Shown here: piece after piece, positions 1-8,635 of the stretch
Layout: the number at the start of each line of letters is the position of its first letter
Numbering within the stretch: position 1 is the stretch's first letter
Assembly (NCBI RefSeq): GCF_003574295.1
Contig: NZ_BHGK01000001.1
Span: forward strand, 1,178,001 to 1,242,000
From: Mediterraneibacter butyricigenes
GTDB taxonomy: Bacteria; Bacillota; Clostridia; Lachnospirales; Lachnospiraceae
Length of the DNA stretch: 64,000 nt
Direction of reading: 5' to 3'
The notes under the pieces: model-generated
The model's input: only the letters and a program-made list of their open reading frames with translations
Told to the model about the DNA's origin: nothing
Databases searched by the model: none
Made by a program: the position numbers and the translations under genes

Positions 1-97
1 AAACAAAAGCCTTTGTGCTTTTTATATAAATTTCTTTTTCATATTTTCCTAAGGAACCGTGCGTCTTGCGCGGCTCTTTTCGTTGTTATTTTTCTTA

Positions 98-131
98 CGC
101 CGGTTTATCATCGGCGCTTTCTTGTTTTTTG
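98..131 (+). terminator. Rho-independent terminator for an upstream plus-strand gene
   Basis: A GC-rich hairpin (CGCCG at 98-102, CGGCG at 112-116) is followed on the plus strand by a T-rich run. On the minus strand no T-run follows, so it probably ends a plus-strand unit entering from the left. The rest of 1-173 shows no gene I can support. Confidence 0.4.
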
Positions 132-173
132 CCGTTCCGTCGAATTCCCGATTTTTATTCTATTCGTTCTGTT

Positions 174-974
174 TTACAGTTTTCCGGAAATTTCCGTGCA
201 GGCTTTCATTGCCTCGATCACTGCGCTTCGGAATCCTTTTTCTTCCAGCACTCTCACGGCTTCAATCGTCGTTCCTGCCGGCGAGCATACCATATCTTTT
301 AATTCTGCCGGATGTTTACCGGTCTCCAGTACCATTTTCGCACTTCCATAAACTGCCTGTGCTGCGAACTGATAAGCCTGAGCTCTCGGCATTCCGTCTG
401 CCACGGCCGCATCTGCCATCGCTTCGATAAGCATAAATACATAGGCCGGGGAACTTCCGCTGACAGATACCACCACATCCATCAGACGTTCCGGAACCAC
501 TTCCACTTTTCCAAACGCGGAAAGGATCGACAACGCACAGTCCAGATCTTCTTTCGTCACCTGTGCGTTCGGGCAGGCTGCAGTCATTCCTTCCCCTACC
601 ATCGCAGGTGTATTCGGCATCGTCCGAACGATCTTTAAATCTCTTCCGAATTGTTCTTTCAGCCACTCCAGCGTTTTTCCGGGTGCAATCGTAATCAGAA
701 GCTGATCCTCTTTTACCAGATCTTTGATCTCCACGATCACGTCCGGATAAAACTGAGGTTTCACCGACAGAATCACGATTTCTGCTTCTTCTACTACCTT
801 TTTATTATCTTCGGTTACACAGATTCCATAAGTCTCTTTTACTTTTTTTCTGCCAGCCTCTGACTGATCCGCTCCTATGATCTCTTCCGGTTTAAAAATC
901 CCCTGACTGATGATGCCACCCATGATAGCACCTGCCATATTTCCCGTTCCGATAAATCCCAGTTTTTTCTCCAT
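174..974 (-). CDS. proC: Pyrroline-5-carboxylate reductase
   Basis: This enzyme catalyses the last step of proline synthesis, NAD(P)H-dependent reduction of 1-pyrroline-5-carboxylate to proline in the cytoplasm. The 266-residue product opens with the Rossmann motif GFIGTGNMAGAIMGG and carries the family C-terminal signature VSGSSPAYVFMLIEAM and the DMVCSPAGTTIEAV stretch. Length is normal for ProC. The frame is open further upstream, but the ATG at 974 sits directly before the Rossmann motif and has a purine-rich ribosome site, so I chose it. It lies 43 bases after the SfsA-MutY gene on the same strand and could be cotranscribed with it. Confidence 0.95.
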   Translation of the reverse strand: MEKKLGFIGTGNMAGAIMGGIISQGIFKPEEIIGADQSEAGRKKVKETYGICVTEDNKKVVEEAEIVILSVKPQFYPDVIVEIKDLVKEDQLLITIAPGKTLEWLKEQFGRDLKIVRTMPNTPAMVGEGMTAACPNAQVTKEDLDCALSILSAFGKVEVVPERLMDVVVSVSGSSPAYVFMLIEAMADAAVADGMPRAQAYQFAAQAVYGSAKMVLETGKHPAELKDMVCSPAGTTIEAVRVLEEKGFRSAVIEAMKACTEISGKL

Positions 975-1017
975 GTTCCCTGCTCCTTTCCTGTTTGTTC
1001 TGTTTTTCTCTATTTTC

Positions 1018-2751
1018 CTATCTCGGCACTTCTTTTTTATATGCCTCAAACGCTGACGGAATCGGATAAACCTTTTCCAGTTCATCCAGACCGGCAAAGA
1101 TTAGCGGCTCCGTACAGTTTTTCTCCAGTTCATCCACTCGGATCCGATAACCGGTCATGTGCCATTCCACGTGACTGAAAATGTGTTTCGTCGCCGGAAG
1201 CGGCCATACCTGGATCGGCGATAATCCGATGGACTTACTATACTCCACCACTTCATCCTGTGTCAAATGTCCCTCCAGATTCGGGAATTCGTAGAGTCCT
1301 GCCAGAAGTCCTCGCTTGGATCGTTTTCGAATAGCGATTTGTTCATTATCTTCGAACAGTAAAATGGTCTTCTTTTCGATCCTGCGCTCTTTTGCTTTCT
1401 TCTTTACCGGAATCTCCTCCGTCAGATTCTCCCGGTATGCCACGCAGTTCTCAGCAATCGGACAGCTTTCACACAGCGGTGCCCCGTTCGGCACACAGAC
1501 AATGGCACCGATTTCGATCAGTCCCTGGTTGAAATCACTGGCCGCTTCTTTCGGAATTACTTCCCGAAGTGCTTCCTCGATCCGGGTTTTGTTTTTTGCC
1601 TTCATAATATCTTCCCTGCTACCCAGATACCGCGTCAGAACACGCAATACATTGCCGTCCACTGCCGGTTCCGGGATTCCGAAGGCGAAGGACGCGATTG
1701 CGCCCGCTGTGTAGCTTCCGATTCCCTTCAATTCCCGGATCTTATCATAATCTTCCGGAAAATATCCCCCGAATTCTTCCTGTATCTGAATCGCTGCCTG
1801 TTGCATATTCCGCACCCGATTATAATAGCCCAGTCCTTCCCAAAGTTTCAGGATCGTATCCTCCGGTGCTTCCGCCAGATCTTTGATCTCCGGCAACGCT
1901 TCCAGAAACCGTTCATAGTAGCGTTTGACTGCTTCTACCCGGGTCTGTTGCAACATGATTTCCGACACCCATACATGATAGGCAGACACCTGCTCTCTCC
2001 AGGGCAGTTTTCTTTTATTGGCCCGGAACCAGTTCACCACCGGGTCCTGCAGTTCCATCAATGTCGGTTCTCTCAATATAACCGGTACTTCCCGATTCAA
2101 TGTCAACGTATCCCGTTCCACCAGGCAATCATATGCCAGAATCTTCACACCGGCTTTCTGCGCTTTCACCAGAGCTTCTGCAAATTCCGGCTGGGTCTTC
2201 TTGTTAGGGGTGAAATATTTTACCCCCTCCATCTGGATCACAAATAAAATACAGGCTTCATATCCGGCTTTTACGGCTTTGATCAGTTCTTCCACATGCT
2301 TGACCGCACGCTCACTGGGCGCATCCGGAAACAGTACTACGCCTTCCCGCTCCAGTGTCACACCTTTCACTTCTACAAAAGCTTTTCGCTCCTGATTTTC
2401 CAGATACAGATCAAATCTGGAATTGCCAAAAGTAGTCTCCGGTCGTACCACCGTCGGATTCGGCAACAGATTTCCTGCTTCCACCCACTCCTTTGCCACC
2501 TGATTGGGGGCCTGAGAATCCAGATTGATCAGACGATTCTGCTTTTCGACCGTCACTAGATCCCACTGCGTCTTTCTTCCTTCTCCCGCTCCCTTTTCCA
2601 GCCAGACTCTTGTGCCGGGGATCAGCAGTTCTTTGCACCGTCCGGTATTTTTCACGTGAACCGCCTCTTCTTTTCCATCCAGCATCACATGGGCAATAAA
2701 CCGATTGGGTCTGTCTTTAAATATCGCTTCCGTTATCTGTTTATATTTCAT
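1018..2751 (-). CDS. mutY: SfsA nuclease-like domain fused to A/G-specific adenine glycosylase MutY
   Basis: A 577-residue fusion in one uninterrupted frame. Residues 1 to about 228 are SfsA (sugar fermentation stimulation protein / DNA-RNA nuclease family), from RFIAHVMLDGKEEAVHVKNT to ILAYDCLVERDTLTLNREV. From about residue 235 the protein is MutY, which removes adenine opposite 8-oxoguanine. MutY signatures are WFRANKRKLPWR, SEIMLQQTRVEAV with the catalytic Glu, the helix-hairpin-helix LKGIGSYTAGAI, PAVDGNVLRVLTR with the catalytic Asp, a four-cysteine iron-sulfur cluster (CVPNGAPLCESCPIAENC, spacing 7-2-5) and a NUDIX-like C-terminal domain. The start at 2751 is chosen because SfsA homology begins there; 14 upstream codons are possible. 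SfsA biochemistry is less settled than that of MutY. Confidence 0.93.
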   Translation of the reverse strand: MKYKQITEAIFKDRPNRFIAHVMLDGKEEAVHVKNTGRCKELLIPGTRVWLEKGAGEGRKTQWDLVTVEKQNRLINLDSQAPNQVAKEWVEAGNLLPNPTVVRPETTFGNSRFDLYLENQERKAFVEVKGVTLEREGVVLFPDAPSERAVKHVEELIKAVKAGYEACILFVIQMEGVKYFTPNKKTQPEFAEALVKAQKAGVKILAYDCLVERDTLTLNREVPVILREPTLMELQDPVVNWFRANKRKLPWREQVSAYHVWVSEIMLQQTRVEAVKRYYERFLEALPEIKDLAEAPEDTILKLWEGLGYYNRVRNMQQAAIQIQEEFGGYFPEDYDKIRELKGIGSYTAGAIASFAFGIPEPAVDGNVLRVLTRYLGSREDIMKAKNKTRIEEALREVIPKEAASDFNQGLIEIGAIVCVPNGAPLCESCPIAENCVAYRENLTEEIPVKKKAKERRIEKKTILLFEDNEQIAIRKRSKRGLLAGLYEFPNLEGHLTQDEVVEYSKSIGLSPIQVWPLPATKHIFSHVEWHMTGYRIRVDELEKNCTEPLIFAGLDELEKVYPIPSAFEAYKKEVPR

Positions 2752-2781
2752 ATTTTTTCTAATCCTTTTCCCCGATACTCC

Positions 2782-2917
2782 TGTATCTACCATTATTCTG
2801 CATTTGCTGATACCACAAGGCTTTCCTCACACTGCATCCGCTGAGACCACAAAGCTTTCCTCTCACTGTATCCGCTGATCTCACAATGTTTCCACCGCAC
2901 TATATTTCCGCATATCA
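2782..2917. repeat. Four degenerate 34-bp tandem repeats
   Basis: Four consecutive 34-base units start at 2782, 2816, 2850 and 2884. Units two and three are closest (CTTTCCTCACACTGCATCCG versus CTTTCCTCTCACTGTATCCG). They fill the spacer upstream of the SfsA-MutY gene. I see no open reading frame that uses the repeat as protein. Confidence 0.6.
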
Positions 2918-2950
2918 CAAAAGGGGCCGCATATCTGCCGCCCCTTTTGA
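2918..2950 (-). terminator. Terminator of the amino-acid ABC transporter operon
   Basis: The inverted repeat CAAAAGGGGC (2918-2927) / GCCCCTTTTG (2940-2949) lies immediately after the stop of the ATPase gene. On the minus strand the 3' arm ends in TTTTG. Confidence 0.7.
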
Positions 2951-2956
2951 CATGAA

Positions 2957-3781
2957 TCATAATACTTTTGATAAAAATTCTTTCAGCCGCGGATTCTTCG
3001 GATTTCCAAAGAACTCTTCCGGTGCTGCTTCTTCCATGATCCGTCCGTCGTCCATGAACAGAACCCGATTTGCAACTTCTCTTGCGAATCCCATCTCATG
3101 CGTTACCACAACCATGGTCATTCCTTCTTTTGCCAGACTCTTCATCAGATCCAGAACCTCTCCTACCATTTCCGGATCCAACGCCGAAGTCGGTTCATCA
3201 AAGAGGATTACATCTGGATTCATCGCCAGCGAACGAATGATCGCAACTCTCTGTTTCTGTCCTCCGGAAAGCGTGGATGGATAAACATCCGCCTTATCCT
3301 CCAGACCGATCCGCTTCAACAGTGCCAACGCATGTTCTCTTGCTTCGGCTTTGACCTGCTCCTTCGTCTTCTCGATCGGGATCAGATCTTCTTTCTGACT
3401 GCGGAACAGATTTTTTATTTTAATTCCTGTATTTTTACGTTTTGCTTTCTTGATATCTTTGCATCCCAGATACACTGGTGCAAGCATGACATTCTGGATT
3501 ACTGTTTTATTATTGAACAGATTGAAATGCTGAAATACCATTCCCATATGTCTGCGGTGCACGTTGATATCGACTTTCATATCCGCGATATCCACGCCCT
3601 TGAAAATGATGCTGCCGCCTGTCGGATCTTCCATACAGTTCAGGCAACGCAGGAATGTACTCTTTCCGGAACCGGAAGGACCGAGCACTGCAACGATATC
3701 ACCTTTGTTGATGGTGGTATTGATGCCTTTTAAGACTTCCACATCCCCAAAGTTCTTTTTCAGATCAATTACGTCTATCAC
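2957..3781 (-). CDS. Polar amino acid ABC transporter ATP-binding protein (GlnQ/HisP family)
   Basis: This is the ATPase that energises uptake with the adjacent permease and binding protein. The 274-residue protein has Walker [10 protein letters not shown] (residues 34-42), the Q-loop around FQHFNLFNN (83-91), signature LSGGQ (171-175), Walker B VILFDEP (191-197) and a switch histidine in [10 protein letters not shown]. GlnQ proteins are usually about 240-250 residues. The extra length is a lysine-rich insertion of roughly 28-30 residues at about 108-140, between the Q-loop and the signature helix. The start overlaps the permease stop by 17 bases, which argues for translational coupling. Confidence 0.93.
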   Translation of the reverse strand: MIDVIDLKKNFGDVEVLKGINTTINKGDIVAVLGPSGSGKSTFLRCLNCMEDPTGGSIIFKGVDIADMKVDINVHRRHMGMVFQHFNLFNNKTVIQNVMLAPVYLGCKDIKKAKRKNTGIKIKNLFRSQKEDLIPIEKTKEQVKAEAREHALALLKRIGLEDKADVYPSTLSGGQKQRVAIIRSLAMNPDVILFDEPTSALDPEMVGEVLDLMKSLAKEGMTMVVVTHEMGFAREVANRVLFMDDGRIMEEAAPEEFFGNPKNPRLKEFLSKVL

Positions 3782-4475
3782 TCTTCTTCAGGCTCCTTTC
3801 CAATAATTTGATCAACAATGAAATAAACAGTACCAGCACAATGTAGATCAGTGCCATTACCAGATACGGAACCATAAATTCATAGCTGTTGCTTCCGATA
3901 TAGCTGAATGCCACATACAAATCAGAAGCTCCTACAAAACTTACAACGGAAGTTTCTTTGATCAGAGAGATGAACTCATTTCCCAGCGTTGGAAGAATAT
4001 TCTTCACAGCCTGAGGAATCACAATCTTCACCATACTGGCTCCAAATCCCAGTCCCACTGCACGTCCTGCTTCCATCTGTCCTGCATCGACTGACTGAAT
4101 TCCACTTCGCATGATCTCTGATATGTAGGCTCCACTGTTAAGCCCGAATACCAGCATCGCCACCTGTACTCCCGTAATATGCCAGCCGATGATCGGCAGC
4201 AATACATAATAAAATACCAGCAGCTGAACCACCATAGGTGTTCCTCGAAACAGCGCAACGTAACAACTGCAGATTCCATTTAACACTCTCGGCAGAACTT
4301 TATATTTTGGCAGCACACGTACGGTCGCGATCAGCGTACCGATCACGATACCGATCAGCAGACCGGTCACTGCGATCAACAGCGTATTCTGTAATCCCTG
4401 AACAACTTTTACATAGCCGTTCTGATCCAGAAATACTTCGATAAATTTTTCAACTTTCCGATCAAAATTTCCCAT
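3765..4475 (-). CDS. Polar amino acid ABC transporter permease (HisM/GlnP family)
   Basis: Integral membrane subunit of the transporter, 236 residues with about five transmembrane helices. It carries the EAA loop that contacts the ATPase ([20 protein letters not shown]), the typical [12 protein letters not shown] segment and [15 protein letters not shown]. Only one permease gene is present, so a homodimer is likely. The gene sits between the binding protein (43 bases upstream) and the ATPase (17-base overlap), the standard order for this family. Confidence 0.93.
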   Translation of the reverse strand: MGNFDRKVEKFIEVFLDQNGYVKVVQGLQNTLLIAVTGLLIGIVIGTLIATVRVLPKYKVLPRVLNGICSCYVALFRGTPMVVQLLVFYYVLLPIIGWHITGVQVAMLVFGLNSGAYISEIMRSGIQSVDAGQMEAGRAVGLGFGASMVKIVIPQAVKNILPTLGNEFISLIKETSVVSFVGASDLYVAFSYIGSNSYEFMVPYLVMALIYIVLVLFISLLIKLLERSLKKSDRRN

Positions 4476-4518
4476 AAACCTACCAGGCCTTCCCTTTTGT
4501 TTTCTCAGGTGTGCCTAA

Positions 4519-5397
4519 TTACTGCACGTCATTGATTGCGGATGAAATTGCTGCTGCCGGAGCTGCATCGATGATTACATACTGGATGCTTCCATTCAGC
4601 ATATCCTGTACCGCTAAAGATCCGCTCTTGTAAGTTACACATTTTGCTTCCAGACCGTCAAATCCCCAGTCCTCATCACCTTCTACATAGTACTGACCGG
4701 TTGTTCCTGCCTGAACACCAATGGATACAGAACTGTCTAATTCTGCCAGTTTTGCTGCCACATCATCTGCTGTCTTGCAGTCATCAAATGCAGTATCATC
4801 ACTTCTTACGATCAGTCTCTGAGAAGCTTTATAGTAAGAGTCTGTAAATGTTACATATTCCTGTCTCTCTTCGTTGATGGTCAGACCTGCCATTGCAATG
4901 TCGCATTTCTGCTGACTTACAGACAGACAAACTGCATCAAAGTCCATGTTCTGGATCACCAGTTCTTTTCCAAGCTCTTTTGCAAGCAGGGAAGCGATTT
5001 CCATATCGATACCGTAATAAGTGTCACCCTTTGTATACTCAAATGGTTCGAATGCTGCGTTTGTTGCAACAACCAGCTGGTCTTTGGAGCTGTCAAGTTC
5101 TGCGGATTCTACTCCTTCCGGCTCACCGGATCCGAAATATTTATCACAAATCTCATCCAGAGTTCCGTCGTCTTTGATCTTCTGGATAAATGCATTGGTC
5201 TGCTCCAGCAGTTCCGGCTGATTCTTATCCACACCGAACGCATACTCTTCATCTGTCAGATCGATATCAATCACCTTTGCAGTCACTGCTCCATCGGATT
5301 TCTTATCGTCTGCTGAATCATTGCTTTTTCCACCACAAGCTGCCATAGAAAGAACACATGCAGCAGCAAGTACTACGCTTAAAAGTTTCTTTTTCAT
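4519..5397 (-). CDS. Amino acid ABC transporter substrate-binding lipoprotein, apparently circularly permuted
   Basis: This is the extracellular receptor of the transporter. It starts with a lipoprotein signal peptide ending at Cys21 (SMAACGG) and an acidic/lysine linker. Residues about 41-89 (from KVIDIDLTDEEYAFGVDKNQ to DEICDKYFG) look like the extreme C-terminal part of an SBP_bac_3 protein. The normal N-terminal start of the fold (QLVVATNAAFEPFEY) appears only at about residue 107. The protein then ends at AAPAAAISSAINDVQ, exactly where family members usually continue into the segment found here at the front. The order is therefore C-terminal module, linker, rest of the fold. Ligand specificity cannot be read directly; an ARG-box-like site upstream hints at arginine or another cationic amino acid. 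Confidence 0.88.
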   Translation of the reverse strand: MKKKLLSVVLAAACVLSMAACGGKSNDSADDKKSDGAVTAKVIDIDLTDEEYAFGVDKNQPELLEQTNAFIQKIKDDGTLDEICDKYFGSGEPEGVESAELDSSKDQLVVATNAAFEPFEYTKGDTYYGIDMEIASLLAKELGKELVIQNMDFDAVCLSVSQQKCDIAMAGLTINEERQEYVTFTDSYYKASQRLIVRSDDTAFDDCKTADDVAAKLAELDSSVSIGVQAGTTGQYYVEGDEDWGFDGLEAKCVTYKSGSLAVQDMLNGSIQYVIIDAAPAAAISSAINDVQ

Positions 5398-5435
5398 CTT
5401 TTTCTCCTCCTTAATAAATGTCCCTGAAAAACGGG

Positions 5436-5457
5436 ATTATGCATAAACATGCACAAT
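5436..5457. promoter_or_regulatory. ARG-box-like palindrome in the ABC transporter leader
   Basis: A 22-bp near-perfect dyad, ATTaTGCAT-AAAC-ATGCAcAAT, lies between the predicted -10 and the binding-protein start. It resembles ArgR/AhrC operators (TGNAT-W4-ATNCA). The assignment rests on pattern similarity only. Confidence 0.45.
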
Positions 5458-5465
5458 TAGTTTTA

Positions 5466-5493
5466 ATATTATCACGTTTTTCCGAAAAAACAA
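5466..5493 (-). promoter_or_regulatory. Promoter of the amino-acid ABC transporter operon
   Basis: On the minus strand a TTGTTT -35 (5488-5493) and a TAATAT -10 (5466-5471) are 16 bases apart, about 70 bases upstream of the binding-protein gene, which has an AAGGAGGAG ribosome site. Confidence 0.5.
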
Positions 5494-5553
5494 GCCCATT
5501 TCTCTAATTTCCTGCGTATTCTGCTAATATTCCGATTTATATTATGCATAAAA

Positions 5554-6378
5554 TCAGATTAATGCTTTTATCCCGAAATAAAGCAGTACGATAATTCCCA
5601 GTACGATTCGATAATAACCGAAAACCTTGAAATCATGTTTCTTGATATATCCCATCAGGAATTTGATGGCTACTACGGAGACTCCGAACGATACCGCACA
5701 TCCAAGGATCAGTAAGAAGAATTCTCCCACTGTAAAATGAAATCCAAATTTTACGATCTTCAGGAAACTTGCACCGAACATGACTGGGATCGCCAGGAAA
5801 AATGTAAATTCAGCAGCTACTGCTCTGGATGCCCCGATCAAAAGTCCTCCAAGAATCGTTGCACCCGATCTGGACGTGCCCGGGATCAAGGCCAGCACCT
5901 GAAATCCTCCGATTGCCAATGTCATCGGGATGGTCAGTTGCGACAATCTCTCAGCCTTTGGTTTTGTGCCCTTTTTATAGTCCTCCACAAACAGGAAGCC
6001 AATACCATACAGAATCAACATCAGAGCTACGACAAACGCATTCATCATATGGGCATCAATCCAGTCATCCAACAATAAACCGAAAACCAGAGCCGGCAAG
6101 GTTGCAATGACGACCTTCACCCAAAGCTGAATCGTCATGAGTTTCTGTTTTTCCGTTTTTCTGGAAGAAAATGGATTTAGTTTTTCAAAGTAAATTACCA
6201 CAACCGCCAGGATTGCTCCAAGCTGAATCACTACATTAAACATAGATACAAAGGCATCACTGGATTTCAGATGAATAAATTCTTCCACCAGGATCAGATG
6301 ACCGGTACTGCTGATCGGCAACCATTCTGTGATTCCCTCTACCAGTCCCAGTATGATTACTTTTAACGCTTCTAACAT
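5554..6378 (-). CDS. uppP: Undecaprenyl-diphosphatase
   Basis: UppP/BacA recycles the peptidoglycan lipid carrier by dephosphorylating undecaprenyl pyrophosphate in the membrane. The 274-residue polytopic protein contains both family signatures: [18 protein letters not shown] near the N-terminus (residues 12-29) and the internal [20 protein letters not shown] with the conserved arginine and serines. Length is typical. It begins 3 bases after the HAD phosphatase stop, so the two genes are almost certainly cotranscribed. Homologues are linked to bacitracin tolerance because they lower the amount of pyrophosphate target. Confidence 0.96.
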   Translation of the reverse strand: MLEALKVIILGLVEGITEWLPISSTGHLILVEEFIHLKSSDAFVSMFNVVIQLGAILAVVVIYFEKLNPFSSRKTEKQKLMTIQLWVKVVIATLPALVFGLLLDDWIDAHMMNAFVVALMLILYGIGFLFVEDYKKGTKPKAERLSQLTIPMTLAIGGFQVLALIPGTSRSGATILGGLLIGASRAVAAEFTFFLAIPVMFGASFLKIVKFGFHFTVGEFFLLILGCAVSFGVSVVAIKFLMGYIKKHDFKVFGYYRIVLGIIVLLYFGIKALI

Positions 6379-6381
6379 CTT

Positions 6382-7221
6382 TTATTCCCCCTCTCCGAAC
6401 ACCAAGTGATCGATCATGTGGGCTACTCCCTCTTCTTCGTTACTTCTTGCAATCAGATCAGCAGCCTCTTTCGCCGCGTTGATGGCGTCTGCTACCGCAA
6501 CACCAATTCCACACATCCGTAACATTTCACAGTCGTTCTCATTATCTCCGAATGCCAGGATCTCCTCCGGTTTGATTCCCAGCTCTTCTCCCAGAGCGCA
6601 CATTCCTTTTCCTTTATCCACGCCGGCCGCATTGACTTCCAAATCTTCTTCCACTGAAGAAACCACTTCGACTCCGCCAATCTGTAAAATCCGTTCTCTG
6701 GCCTTCTTTTGCTCTTCTTTCCTCTTGAAAAAGGCCCGCACCTTATCTAATCCACCCGGATTTGCTTCCAGGATCTCCCAGAGAGAAGATACCATCTGCC
6801 TGCTATCCAGTATGTATTGCATTGCATAAGGACTTGTTATCGTTTCTTTCAATTCCGGAAGCTGCCCGATGTTCAGGTAACTTTGCCCATGGCAATGTAA
6901 TTCCGGGATTGTATCGTAATTCTCAAAAATATGAAGGATCTCTTCTGCCTTGTCCTGTGGAATCAGGATTTCTTTTAAGGCCTCCCCTGTTTCGATTTCT
7001 ACGATTCTTCCTCCATTGGAAGTCAGTGCATAACGAATCCCCTCAAACTCCTTCAATTCTTTCGGTACTCCATTATAAGGTCTGCCAGTGGCAACCACCA
7101 CTTCGATTCCCGCGTCGATTGCCTTTTTCAGAACCGATCTCGTATAGGGTAGCAGCTCTTTTTTATTGGTCAGCAACGTCCCATCCAGATCCATTCCGAT
7201 CATTTTTATTCTATGATTCAT
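6382..7221 (-). CDS. Cof-type HAD-superfamily phosphatase
   Basis: A 279-residue cytoplasmic hydrolase of HAD subclass IIB, whose members dephosphorylate sugar phosphates, flavin nucleotides and similar small molecules. Motif I is MDLDGTLLT, motif II is TSNGG, and motif IV is FGDNENDCEMLR near the C-terminus; a cap domain lies between. The start has an AAAGGA ribosome site. It is the first gene of a two-gene unit with uppP and shares a promoter region with the divergent cell-wall hydrolase. The physiological substrate is not predictable from sequence. Confidence 0.9.
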   Translation of the reverse strand: MNHRIKMIGMDLDGTLLTNKKELLPYTRSVLKKAIDAGIEVVVATGRPYNGVPKELKEFEGIRYALTSNGGRIVEIETGEALKEILIPQDKAEEILHIFENYDTIPELHCHGQSYLNIGQLPELKETITSPYAMQYILDSRQMVSSLWEILEANPGGLDKVRAFFKRKEEQKKARERILQIGGVEVVSSVEEDLEVNAAGVDKGKGMCALGEELGIKPEEILAFGDNENDCEMLRMCGIGVAVADAINAAKEAADLIARSNEEEGVAHMIDHLVFGEGE

Positions 7222-7281
7222 AATGTATCCTTTCTATGCTTAAATCTTCCAGTCAAATTTCTTCCAGTCAAATTCTTTTCT

Positions 7282-7323
7282 ATTGTAGCAAAATTTGCTT
7301 AATAAAGCAATTTGTAGTATAAT
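7282..7323. promoter_or_regulatory. Overlapping divergent promoters
   Basis: Minus strand: TTGCTT (7305-7310) with TACAAT (7282-7287), spacing 17, reads into the HAD/uppP unit. Plus strand: TTGCTT (7295-7300) with TATAAT (7318-7323), spacing 17, reads into the cell-wall hydrolase. The two -35 boxes form an inverted repeat, so the promoters probably compete for polymerase. Confidence 0.65.
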
Positions 7324-7380
7324 ACTCAGGCAACCGTTTTTGAAACGAAATTGAATATTGATCAGAAAGGAATCTATTTT

Positions 7381-8460
7381 ATGAATTTGCGATTGAAATG
7401 TAAGCTACATGCCTGCACTGCGATTGCATGTACTTTCATGATGGCCTTTTCTTCTTTGACCGTATGTGCGGAAGATATCAACGATATGCAGAACAAAAAA
7501 TCCGAGCTGCAGAATCAGTTGAATTCCATTAATTCCGAGCTAGACAAGATCAGCGGTGAGATTACGGATCTGCAGATGCAGATGGAGGTGACCGAGGCCG
7601 AGATCCAGCGTACCAAAGACGCCCTCGCCGATGCGAAGGAAAAAGAAGACGCCCAATACGAAGATATGAAAGTTCGGATTCAATATATGTACGAATCCGG
7701 TAATACGACACTCCTGCAACTCCTGTTCTCTGCGAAAAACATGTCCGATTTTCTGAATAAAGCAGATTTCATCCAGAATATCAGCAGTTACGACCGTGAT
7801 ATGTTAAAGGAGTTAAAAGATATCCGTCAGGATATTGCAGACCAGAAAGAAACTCTGGACGAGCAGAAAGCATCTTTCAGTGATCTGAAAGACGAACTGA
7901 ATACCAAACAGACCGAACTTCAGGCCAAAGCCAAAGAAACTTCTACCAATCTGGCAGAATACGAAAAGAAGATTGCCGAAGCGCAGGCTGCCGAAGAAGC
8001 AAGAAAACAAGCAGAAGCCGCTGCCGCAGCCGCAGCAGCCGGTTCCTCAGGGAATCGTGCCAACACATCCGGTACTCCGACCAACAACGGCTCTAATATG
8101 AACGTTAGTGCCAGTGAATTGGATGTATTTGCAGCAATTCTGGACTGTGAAGCGATACAGGATTACAACTCCATGTTGGCTGTTGCAACCGTTATTATGA
8201 ACCGTGTCAACAGTTCCAGTTTTCCGAACAGTATCAGTGGTGTTGTATACGCACCCGGACAGTTCCAGCCGGTATGGACCGGTAAATTAGAGCGAAAGAT
8301 TGCAAGTGGACCGAGCTCCCTAGCTTATCAGGTTGCAAAAGCAGCCCTCGGTGGAGCCAGACTGTCAGAGGTCAGCAACTGTTACTATTTCCTCTATGCT
8401 CCATCCACCGGCCGTGCAGGTGTGGTTATCGGAGACAACCTGTTCTTCCCATCATGGTGA
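7381..8460 (+). CDS. Secreted cell-wall hydrolase: coiled coil plus SleB-like domain
   Basis: A secreted protein of about 359 residues. The N-terminus is a signal peptide (hydrophobic run ending near TVCA). Residues about 25-210 form a coiled coil rich in Glu, Lys and Gln, similar to the N-terminal part of PcsB/CwlO-type hydrolases. A low-complexity alanine and Ser/Thr/Asn linker follows. The C-terminal 120 residues match the SleB / cell wall hydrolase family: FAAILDCEAIQDYNSMLAVA with the putative catalytic Glu, VIMNRVNSSSFPN and GQFQPVWTGKL. Start 7381 is preferred over an upstream in-frame codon because it has a GAAAGGA site and precedes the signal peptide. Likely roles are peptidoglycan remodelling or cell separation. 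Confidence 0.88.
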   Translation: MNLRLKCKLHACTAIACTFMMAFSSLTVCAEDINDMQNKKSELQNQLNSINSELDKISGEITDLQMQMEVTEAEIQRTKDALADAKEKEDAQYEDMKVRIQYMYESGNTTLLQLLFSAKNMSDFLNKADFIQNISSYDRDMLKELKDIRQDIADQKETLDEQKASFSDLKDELNTKQTELQAKAKETSTNLAEYEKKIAEAQAAEEARKQAEAAAAAAAAGSSGNRANTSGTPTNNGSNMNVSASELDVFAAILDCEAIQDYNSMLAVATVIMNRVNSSSFPNSISGVVYAPGQFQPVWTGKLERKIASGPSSLAYQVAKAALGGARLSEVSNCYYFLYAPSTGRAGVVIGDNLFFPSW

Positions 8461-8518
8461 GAACTGATAATGATAGCCGATTTAACAGAAAGCGCTGTAA
8501 AAGATTAACTTCTCAATT

Positions 8519-8566
8519 AAGAAACACCAGTTCCGGCAAATGTCGATTCTGGTGTTTCTTTGTTTT
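8519..8566. terminator. Bidirectional terminator between convergent genes
   Basis: A perfect 12-bp stem (AAGAAACACCAG at 8519-8530, CTGGTGTTTCTT at 8549-8560) is followed by TGTTTT. It probably serves the cell-wall hydrolase and also the leftward glycyl-radical operon. Confidence 0.8.
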
Positions 8567-8635
8567 ATTCCTTTTGTAAAAATAACAATTCATGTATCCC
8601 ATCCCCATCTGATATGGCGATTGCCGTCTAATGTT

